64,000 nucleotides of DNA from Candidatus Binatia bacterium (GTDB taxonomy: Bacteria > Desulfobacterota > Binatia > HRBIN30 > BPIQ01): NCBI GenBank assembly GCA_026004195.1, contig BPIQ01000002.1, positions 186,001 through 250,000 of the forward strand, in the 5' to 3' direction. The notes under the pieces were generated by a model. The model was not told the DNA's origin and did no database searches. It saw only the letters and a list, made by a program, of their open reading frames with translations. This document shows, in pieces, positions 57,878 to 64,000 of the stretch (position 1 is the first letter of the stretch; each line of letters starts with the position of its first letter). A program made the position numbers and the translations under genes.

Positions 57878-57950
57878 GAGCCGTTAGCTCAGGTGGTAGA
57901 GCACCTGCCTTTTAAGCAGGGGGTCGCTGGTTCGAATCCAGCACGGCTCA
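57878..57950 (+). tRNA. tRNA-Lys (anticodon TTT)
   Basis: Acceptor GAGCCGT pairs with ACGGCTC; anticodon stem CCTGC/GCAGG with loop CTTTTAA gives TTT; T loop TTCGAAT. CCA not encoded. 73 bases. The first DsrE-like gene begins 80 bases downstream on the same strand. Confidence 0.95.
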
Positions 57951-58030
57951 CTTCTTCCTGCCGCTCCTGAAAAAACCCCGAAACTCTCGAGGAGACGCGG
58001 AACCGAAAGCCGCAAGGGGAGGACGGAGCC

Positions 58031-58357
58031 ATGAGCCAATACCTTCTCATCGAATCGCGGGACCCTTTCGAGTGGAACGACGTGCGGTATTTCTACGCCC
58101 TGGCCCGAGACCTCGCCGCTGCGGGTCACGCGGTGACACTCTATCTCGTCCAGAACGGGGTGCTCCCCGCCCGTCGGGAGGCGAAATGCGACGAACTTCG
58201 CCGGGTCGTGGAGGCAGGTGTCGAAGTCCTGGCCGAAGAGTTTTCCCTGCGGGAAAGAGGCATCCCCGCGGACTGCCTCCTCCCGGGCGTCCGAACGGCC
58301 CCGCTCGAGGTCGTGATCGATCGACTCGCCGAGGGCCACAAAGCACTGTGGCATTGA
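58031..58357 (+). CDS. DsrE-like protein lacking the active Cys
   Basis: 108 residues, with AGGGGAGGA upstream. Layout of the DsrE/TusD fold: YLLIESRDPFEWNDVRYFY, AVTLYLVQNGVLPARR, then EEFSLRERGIPADCLLPGVR where TusD has its Cys-bearing ICVAAALRRG. Here Glu/Ala stands at that Cys position, so it probably cannot carry persulfide itself. First of a three-gene DsrE/E/H-like run. Confidence 0.8.
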   Translation: MSQYLLIESRDPFEWNDVRYFYALARDLAAAGHAVTLYLVQNGVLPARREAKCDELRRVVEAGVEVLAEEFSLRERGIPADCLLPGVRTAPLEVVIDRLAEGHKALWH

Positions 58358-58391
58358 GTCCCCTCGTGGAAACGATCCCGGAGGTGAAACG

Positions 58392-58805
58392 ATGGCGGAA
58401 AGAAAAGCCCTCACGTTCGCTCTCATGGACCCACCCTACGAGAACGAAAGGACGACCACGGCTCTGCGCCTCATCGAAGCGGCCATCCGGAAGGGTTACG
58501 ACGTGAACGTGTTCGCCTACGAGGGTGCCGTGGCCGTTCCGTTCACCAAACAGGCTCGCCACCCCAACCCGGTCCACGGCCGCGACCTCGAACAGGAAGA
58601 CCATCCCCTCCCCCACCGGTGGGTCGCGGCGCTCATGGAAGAAGCCCGGCGGAGAGGCGTCAAGCTCGACTGGGTGAACTGCGGGCTCTGCGTGGACGAG
58701 CGGGGCGTTTTCGAAGCCATCGAGGGGGTACGCCGGGGAGGTCCCGCGGAGTTCTGGAAGTTCGCGGAGTCGTCGGCCAACACGCTCGTCATCCCCACCA
58801 AGTGA
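58392..58805 (+). CDS. DsrE/TusD-like sulfur relay protein with active Cys
   Basis: 137 residues. TFALMDPPYENERTTTALRLIE, GYDVNVFAYEGAVAVPF, and VNCGLCVDERGVFEAI; aligned by eye on the conserved RG, the first Cys of NCGLC falls on the TusD Cys78 position. Likely the persulfide carrier of the trio. Spaced 34 bases after the first gene, with GGAGG before the ATG. Confidence 0.82.
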   Translation: MAERKALTFALMDPPYENERTTTALRLIEAAIRKGYDVNVFAYEGAVAVPFTKQARHPNPVHGRDLEQEDHPLPHRWVAALMEEARRRGVKLDWVNCGLCVDERGVFEAIEGVRRGGPAEFWKFAESSANTLVIPTK

Positions 58806-58860
58806 GCTGTCTCGCGGACCGTTTCGGCAGCACGGCGCGAACTCGGGAAAGGAGCCAACG

Positions 58861-59241
58861 ATGAAAGCTCTCCAGATCGTCGAGACCGCCTACCGGGCCA
58901 CCCTCGAAGAGCAGGACGACACCGTTCTCTGGCTCACGCACTCCATGAAGGGGGCGGGAGCCGACCTCGCGGTCCTGCTCCGGGGCAACGCCGTCAACTA
59001 CGTCGTCCGGGGACAGGACGCCTCGGGACTTCGCTTCGGCCAGGAGGCACAGACCAGGCCTCCGCGAATTCCCGACGACGTGGCGTCCCTTCTCGCAAAA
59101 GGCGTTCCTGTTTTCGTCGTGCGGGAGGATTTCGAGGAGCGGGGACTCGACGAGAAAGACGCCATCGAGGGGGTGCAGTTCGTCGCCCGCCGCGAGCTCC
59201 CCGAGCTGTTCGAACGCTTCGACCGCGTCTGGCACTGGTGA
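58861..59241 (+). CDS. DsrH/TusB-like protein
   Basis: 126 residues. [25 protein letters not shown] start, [37 protein letters not shown] and [19 protein letters not shown] fit TusB/DsrH. No Cys at the usual sites. With the two DsrE-like genes it could form a DsrEFH or TusBCD-type hexamer. The start has GGAGCC upstream. Confidence 0.75.
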   Translation: MKALQIVETAYRATLEEQDDTVLWLTHSMKGAGADLAVLLRGNAVNYVVRGQDASGLRFGQEAQTRPPRIPDDVASLLAKGVPVFVVREDFEERGLDEKDAIEGVQFVARRELPELFERFDRVWHW

Positions 59242-59311
59242 CCGGTGCTTGAAAGCGCCGGAAAACCGGGGGCATACTAGGGACGCGAATCCGTCGAAGG
59301 GGGGTACGGCC

Positions 59312-60397
59312 ATGAGCACGGCAAGTCTCAAGGTAGCGAGCAAGGCTCCGTCCACGGTCGAAGAAGCACTCGGCCCGAGAGCCGAGGATCTCCTCACACA
59401 CGAGTGCAAAACGATCGACAAGTCGCTCCTCCATCTGCCGGGGCCCGACTTCGTCGACCGCGTTTTCGCCGTTTCCGACCGGCCTATCCCGGTCCTGCGG
59501 AACCTGCAGGCCATCTTCGGCCACGGTCGTCTGGGAGGGACGGGCTACCTTTCCATTCTCCCCGTCGACCAGGGAATCGAACACAGTGCCGGGGCGTCCT
59601 TCGCCCCGAACCCCCTCTACTTCGACCCCGAAAACATCGTCAGGCTCGCCATCGAAGGTGGCTGTAACGCCGTCGCGACGACACTCGGCGTGCTGGGCGC
59701 CGTGGCGAGAAAATACGCCCACAAGATTCCTTTCATCCTGAAGCTCAACCACAACGAGCTTCTCACCTACCCGAACAAGTACGACCAGGTCATGTTCGCC
59801 CGCGTCAAGCAGGCGGCCGACATGGGTTGCGCGGCCGTCGGGGCCACCATCTACTTCGGCTCGCAGGAGTCCGGGCGCCAGATCCAGGAAGTGGGGGAGG
59901 CTTTCCAGATGGCGCACGAGATGGGGATGGCCACGGTCCTGTGGTGCTATCTCCGGAACTCCGCCTTCAAAAAAGACGGCGTCGACTACCACGTGGCTGC
60001 GGACCTGACCAACCAGGCCAACCATCTCGGCGTGACGCTCGAGGCCGACATCGTCAAGCAGAAGCAGCCCGAGAACAACGGCGGCTTCGTCGCCCTCGAC
60101 TTCGGCAAGACGAGCAAGCTCGTGTACGAGAAGCTCACGACGAACCACCCGATCGACCTGACCCGCTACCAGGTCGCCGGCTGTTACATGGGACGGATCG
60201 GGCTCATCAACTCCGGCGGAGCTTCCGGCGAGAACGACTTCCAGGAAGCGGCCGCCACGGCCGTGATCAACAAGCGGGCGGGCGGCATGGGTCTCATCTC
60301 CGGCCGCAAAGCCTTCCAGAGGCCCATGGAAGAAGGGATCCGGCTCTTGCACCTGATCCAGGACGTCTACCTGGATCCGTCCATCACCGTGGCTTGA
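59312..60397 (+). CDS. fbaB: Class I fructose-bisphosphate aldolase (FbaB/DhnA type)
   Basis: 361 residues, ATG after [19 protein letters not shown] is the FbaB/DhnA signature; [26 protein letters not shown] and [15 protein letters not shown] follow. The Schiff-base Lys is one of the conserved Lys in these stretches. Cleaves fructose-1,6-bisphosphate. The 3' end overlaps convergent rfbC by 14 bases. Confidence 0.9.
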   Translation: MSTASLKVASKAPSTVEEALGPRAEDLLTHECKTIDKSLLHLPGPDFVDRVFAVSDRPIPVLRNLQAIFGHGRLGGTGYLSILPVDQGIEHSAGASFAPNPLYFDPENIVRLAIEGGCNAVATTLGVLGAVARKYAHKIPFILKLNHNELLTYPNKYDQVMFARVKQAADMGCAAVGATIYFGSQESGRQIQEVGEAFQMAHEMGMATVLWCYLRNSAFKKDGVDYHVAADLTNQANHLGVTLEADIVKQKQPENNGGFVALDFGKTSKLVYEKLTTNHPIDLTRYQVAGCYMGRIGLINSGGASGENDFQEAAATAVINKRAGGMGLISGRKAFQRPMEEGIRLLHLIQDVYLDPSITVA

Positions 60398-60962
60398 GTT
60401 CCGCCCCCGGGCCGGGCCACGAAGGCAACCACGGCTCGACCTCCCTGAGAGGCGGCGCCGCGGCGTCCTTGGGCGAAAGAATCGGAGAATCCACGGGCCA
60501 GCCGATCCCGAGCTCCGGGTCGTCCCAGCGAATCCGGAGCTCGTCCCCCGGGTCGTAGAAGTCGGTGCACTTGTACTCGACGTCGGCGACGTCGCTGAGC
60601 ACGCAGAACCCGTGGGCGAATCCCACCGGCACGTAACACTGCAAAAAGTTCGACTCGCTCAGCCGGAAGGCCGCCCAGCGGCGGTAGGTCGGCGACCCGC
60701 GGCGGATGTCCACGACGACGTCGTAGATTTCACCCCGAACGACACGGACGAGCTTGGCCTGCGGCTTCGTCCTCTGGGCGTGGAGCCCCCGCAACGTGCG
60801 GGCCACCGACCGGGAGAAGTTGTCCTGCACGAACACGTCCGCAATACCGAGCTCCCGGTATCGATCGGCCCGGTAGGTTTCCAGAAAAAGGCCGCGACCG
60901 TCCCGGTGGACGTCGGGCTCGATCAGGACGACCCCCTCGAGCGCCGTCGGAAGGACTCGCAC
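60384..60962 (-). CDS. rfbC: dTDP-4-dehydrorhamnose 3,5-epimerase
   Basis: 192 residues from a [24 protein letters not shown] start, [20 protein letters not shown] holds the catalytic His, [20 protein letters not shown] and [18 protein letters not shown] are RmlC signatures. One base separates it from the rfbA stop, so co-transcribed. Works on dTDP-4-keto-6-deoxyglucose in dTDP-rhamnose synthesis. Confidence 0.95.
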   Translation of the reverse strand: MRVLPTALEGVVLIEPDVHRDGRGLFLETYRADRYRELGIADVFVQDNFSRSVARTLRGLHAQRTKPQAKLVRVVRGEIYDVVVDIRRGSPTYRRWAAFRLSESNFLQCYVPVGFAHGFCVLSDVADVEYKCTDFYDPGDELRIRWDDPELGIGWPVDSPILSPKDAAAPPLREVEPWLPSWPGPGAELKPR

Positions 60963-60963
60963 C

Positions 60964-61836
60964 TCAAGTCTCCTGCTCGACGATCCTCAGAAGGTAACGC
61001 CCGTAGTCCGTCTCCCCGTTCCTGGAGGCGAGCCGCCGGAGGTCTTCCCGTCCGATGAAGCCCATGCGGTAGGCGATCTCCTCGAGGCACGCGACTTTCA
61101 GGCCCTGCCTTTCCTCGATCGCGTGGATGAAGTTGGCGGCCTGCAAAAGAGCCTCGGGCGTCCCGGTGTCGAGCCACGCGATTCCCCGCCCCAGCTTTTC
61201 GACGTGCAGCTCCCCGGCACGGAGATAGGCCAGATTCACGTCCGTGATCTCGAGTTCCCCCCGGGCCGAAGGACGCAGCTCGGCGGCGATTTCCGTGACC
61301 CGATTGTCGTAGAAGTAGAGCCCCGTCACCGCGTAAGAGGATTTCGGCCGGCGCGGCTTTTCTTCGAGGGAGACGGCGCGGCCCAGCGAGTCGAATTCCA
61401 CCACGCCGTAGCGTTCGGGGTCCTTCACCCAGTAACCGAAGACGGTGGCCCCGCGCTCCCTCGCCGCTGCCCGCCGCAGCGTGTCCACGAGCCCGTGACC
61501 GTAAAAGACGTTGTCCCCGAGGGCCAGCACGATGCGATCGTCGCCGACGAAGTCGCGCCCGATCAGAAAAGCCTGTGCGATCCCTTCCGGACGAGGCTGC
61601 TCCGCGTAGGAAAGCCGGATGCCGAGCTCCGAGCCGTCTCCGAGGAGCGCCTCGAAAAGACCCCGGTCACGCGGCGTGGTGATGACGAGAATATCCCGGA
61701 CGCCGGCCAGCATGACGGTCGAGAGCGGGTAGTACACCATGGGTTTGTCGTAGATGGGGAGCAACTGCTTGCTCACGGCGCGTGTGAGGGGATAGAGCCG
61801 GCTCCCCGAGCCCCCCGCGAGCACGATCCCTTTCAC
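60964..61836 (-). CDS. rfbA: Glucose-1-phosphate thymidylyltransferase
   Basis: 290 residues from a [21 protein letters not shown] is the nucleotidyltransferase loop; [46 protein letters not shown] and [14 protein letters not shown] are RmlA motifs. Makes dTDP-glucose, the first step. rfbB and rfbD are not in the window. Confidence 0.95.
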   Translation of the reverse strand: MKGIVLAGGSGSRLYPLTRAVSKQLLPIYDKPMVYYPLSTVMLAGVRDILVITTPRDRGLFEALLGDGSELGIRLSYAEQPRPEGIAQAFLIGRDFVGDDRIVLALGDNVFYGHGLVDTLRRAAARERGATVFGYWVKDPERYGVVEFDSLGRAVSLEEKPRRPKSSYAVTGLYFYDNRVTEIAAELRPSARGELEITDVNLAYLRAGELHVEKLGRGIAWLDTGTPEALLQAANFIHAIEERQGLKVACLEEIAYRMGFIGREDLRRLASRNGETDYGRYLLRIVEQET

Positions 61837-62064
61837 CGGAGCCGCTCCTGCCGGGTCCGGAAGGCGGGAAAGCCGAAATTCGGCGGCACGCGCGCCACGC
61901 TCGCCTAGTAGCGGAGTGCGGCGCGGAGAGTCAACTCGATTCCGCCGGCGGGCCGGCGGGCTTCGGGGGCGCGGTCGGCCGCGCCGGCACTCCGGTCTTC
62001 GGTACCGAAAAAAATCGGCGGCGGCCGCGCGCAAGCAGCGACGGAAGGGAGGACCCTCCCGCGT

Positions 62065-63177
62065 TCACTCCCGTGCCAGGACGTACCGCAGGAGTTCGTA
62101 GAGATAGCGCTGGTCCTCTTCGCCAAGGGCGGCTCCGAACGAAACGATCTCCCGGTCCGTGAAGAGCGTGATCCCGCCGGTGTCGACGAGTCCCAACCGG
62201 GAGGGACCCCAGGCGAAGTAGGTGATCTCCTCGATGGCCTCGGTCGGAAGCACGACCGTGCGGTGGCGCCAGGGATACGACGTGTGGATACGGAAAACCT
62301 CCGGCGAGAGCTCGAGCCGCGCTCGTTTTCGTCCCCGAACCCAGGAGTAGAGCGCCACGAGAGCGGCGAATCCCCCCGCCGCGATCCCGAGCCATCGGAC
62401 GAAGGGGCCCGAAGCGTCCGCGCCCGCGAAGGCTGCCGCGAGCCACATCGGCCCGAAAACGAACGGGCCCACGATCGGTGCCCACAGGATTCCGCCACGC
62501 AAGAAACCCGGCGGCGGGACCTCGACGGTATATCCCTCTCCCACGGGCTCGACGTGCAGGACACTCCCGAGAGGTCTTGCCGGATGGACCGGCCGCTCCC
62601 CGGATGCTCGGATCACCCGAGCGAGTGGCCAGTCGAGCTCCTCCGGGCGTCGGACGACGTCCATGTGGGTAGCGGAGTTACGCAGAGGCAAGCCCAGAAA
62701 CCGTGCGATTTTCTCCGCGAACATGCGCGCCGGCACCGGCTGCCGGAAACGGCGTAGCATCGGCGGTTCGAGCCCCTCCCCTTCGAGCGTGACGCCGTAG
62801 TAGGTCGTTCCCCCGCCTCGACCGGCCGTGTCCCGGCTTCCGTACCTCCCGAGGCGAACCTCGCGGAACCGATCGAAAGACCGAGCTTCCGCGAGCGCGG
62901 TGCGGAAAAAGCCGGAGTGTCGCTCCACGACGCGCGCTCGCCGGTCGAGGACGAGCTTCGAGCGACTTCCCACGAGGAGGGGCCCGGCAAACGCCGCGAA
63001 AGCTCCCATTCCGAGAAGAGGCACGAACTCACCCCGGAACCCTCGGCCTGATACGAGGTAGAAGGCCGCACCGAGCAAGGCGACGCCCACGACGCCGAAC
63101 ACGACCCCCAAGACCACCTGCACCCTCTCCGTCAGCGGGATCTCGAGTCGGTCCGATCCTTCCCCGGAGCCCGGCAT
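62065..63177 (-). CDS. Multi-pass membrane protein of unknown function
   Basis: 370 residues. Two hydrophobic segments near the N-terminus (VQVVLGVVFGVVGVALLGAAF and PLLGMGAFAAFAGPLLV), a soluble domain with SKLVLDRRARVVERHSGFF, then two more segments (about 225-275) and a C-terminal PH-like strand region (FRIHTSYPWRHRTVVLPTE). No family recognised. 228 bases lie between it and rfbA. Confidence 0.7.
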   Translation of the reverse strand: MPGSGEGSDRLEIPLTERVQVVLGVVFGVVGVALLGAAFYLVSGRGFRGEFVPLLGMGAFAAFAGPLLVGSRSKLVLDRRARVVERHSGFFRTALAEARSFDRFREVRLGRYGSRDTAGRGGGTTYYGVTLEGEGLEPPMLRRFRQPVPARMFAEKIARFLGLPLRNSATHMDVVRRPEELDWPLARVIRASGERPVHPARPLGSVLHVEPVGEGYTVEVPPPGFLRGGILWAPIVGPFVFGPMWLAAAFAGADASGPFVRWLGIAAGGFAALVALYSWVRGRKRARLELSPEVFRIHTSYPWRHRTVVLPTEAIEEITYFAWGPSRLGLVDTGGITLFTDREIVSFGAALGEEDQRYLYELLRYVLARE

Positions 63178-63279
63178 CGTATCCCCAAGCTCCCGGATGC
63201 AGTCCCGAAGGTCAAGGGGAACAGACCGCCGGACTCCGATGACGCCGCGAGCCCGGATGGCGCGGAGTCGGCGCAGCGA

Positions 63280-63900
63280 TCAGGATGCGTGGTGCCGGGA
63301 CGATCCGGGGGCGGCTTCGGGGTCGGACCCTCGCTCGAACAGACCGAGCCGGACGAGTTCGGCGACGGACGAAGCGCCGAGTTTGCGCATGAGCCGAGCC
63401 CGGTGGACTTCCACGGTTTTGGGGCTCAGTCGGAGCTCGTAGGCAATGAGCTTGTTCGTCTTGCCCGAAACGACCCCTTCGAGAACCTGCCTTTCGCGCG
63501 GGCTCAGCATACGACGGGTACGACTCCGGCCCGGGGAGAGCCCCCGGAAAAGCGCCGCGATGCGGCGCAAGAACTCGGCTTCCGGGAAGGGCTTCAGAAA
63601 AAAGTCGGCGGCGCCATTCCGAAACGCTTCGACGACCACCGCTGCGTCGGGATCAGCCGACGCAAGAACGACCGCTAGACTCCATCCCCGCGCACGGACC
63701 CGACGCAACAGCTCGAGCCCCCCGCAATCGCGAACGCCTACGTCCGCGAGGACACAGGCCGGTCCGTCGGCGGTATAGGTCCGCAGGAACATCTCCGCTC
63801 TCGCGAACGTGCGGACCGCATAACCTCCCCGCTCCAGGACCGCCGCAACCGACTTCCGGTCCTCTTCGCTGTCGTCCAGGACATACACCACACGATCCAT
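63280..63900 (-). CDS. FixJ-like response regulator
   Basis: 206 residues, ATG at 63900 after AAAGGGGGG. Receiver domain with acidic pair Asp9-Asp10, phospho-acceptor Asp53 (LADVGVRD), a Ser switch (ASADPD) and Lys in FLKPF; then a LuxR-type HTH (LSPRERQVLEGVVSG, NKLIAYELRLSPKTVEVH). A DNA-binding response regulator. No cognate kinase in the window; the window ends 100 bases upstream. Confidence 0.9.
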   Translation of the reverse strand: MDRVVYVLDDSEEDRKSVAAVLERGGYAVRTFARAEMFLRTYTADGPACVLADVGVRDCGGLELLRRVRARGWSLAVVLASADPDAAVVVEAFRNGAADFFLKPFPEAEFLRRIAALFRGLSPGRSRTRRMLSPRERQVLEGVVSGKTNKLIAYELRLSPKTVEVHRARLMRKLGASSVAELVRLGLFERGSDPEAAPGSSRHHAS

Positions 63901-64000
63901 TGTGGGCCCCCCTTTCGCCGTGGATTCCCTTGGCTCCCTGCGTAGCCGACGTACTCGCAAAGCCTTTCTTTTTCAAGTGTTTCGACGCTTGCGATGCCAT

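Overview
The window is 64 kb of GC-rich DNA from a Gram-negative bacterium. It carries outer-membrane barrels, lipoproteins with lipoboxes, dTDP-sugar genes, an RND-type lipid exporter and DAP-pathway lysine/peptidoglycan genes. Several secreted proteins carry Cys-rich repeats, long Thr/Pro linkers and dockerin-like repeats, a style I associate with uncultured deltaproteobacterial lineages such as Binatia. That placement is an inference from style; there is no rRNA here. I see no rRNA operon, CRISPR array, prophage or insertion sequence.

Layout. 0-6 kb: partial MaoC-like hydratase, outer-membrane barrel, and a very large secreted PHP-type protein with inserted Cys-rich modules. 6-17.5 kb: folP, a B12-binding radical SAM enzyme, EVE protein, cyclase-family lipoprotein, L,D-transpeptidase, zinc alcohol dehydrogenase, UvrD-type helicase, TusA-like protein, and a secreted protein ending in dockerin-like repeats. 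17.5-22.6 kb: folK, then the coupled operon argH-lipoprotein-dapF-dapA-dapB. 22.7-27.7 kb: a degenerate CheR-like protein with a TPR-like tail, a HypE-like protein, secreted lipoproteins and an alkaline phosphatase. 27.7-36 kb: leuCD, thiC, glnS, a DUF433/DUF5615 toxin-antitoxin pair, tRNA-Glu, tRNA-Gln and gltX. 36-43.5 kb: an eleven-gene Mrp/Mbh-type membrane cluster with three antiporter-like subunits and no full MrpA. 43.5-52.5 kb: HpnN-like exporter, CxxC protein, cysH, recQ, DUF2064 protein, hemD and a fused CoA-transferase. 52.6-57.6 kb: secreted beta-helix, repeat and Cys-rich proteins, and a beta-hydroxylase gene broken by an in-frame TAG. 57.6-64 kb: tRNA-Glu(UUC), tRNA-Lys(UUU), three DsrE/DsrH-like genes, class I aldolase, rfbA/rfbC, a membrane protein and a FixJ-like regulator.

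Two candidate systems stand out. One is the antiporter cluster, whose first eight genes follow the order of the ion-translocating half of archaeal membrane-bound hydrogenase but which carries two further antiporter-like subunits and a small membrane protein where hydrogenase genes would follow. The other is a DsrE/DsrH sulfur-relay trio next to tRNA-Glu(UUC) and tRNA-Lys(UUU), two tRNAs that are classical targets of 2-thiouridine modification by such relays.

A caution for every reader: at least nine genes, including glnS, hemD and mnhE, are split by one-base frameshifts whose correction restores family motifs or repeats, and one gene has a single in-frame stop. Many indels lie in or beside G/C runs. 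Base-calling or assembly error is the simplest explanation, so these genes are annotated as full-length with the break noted.
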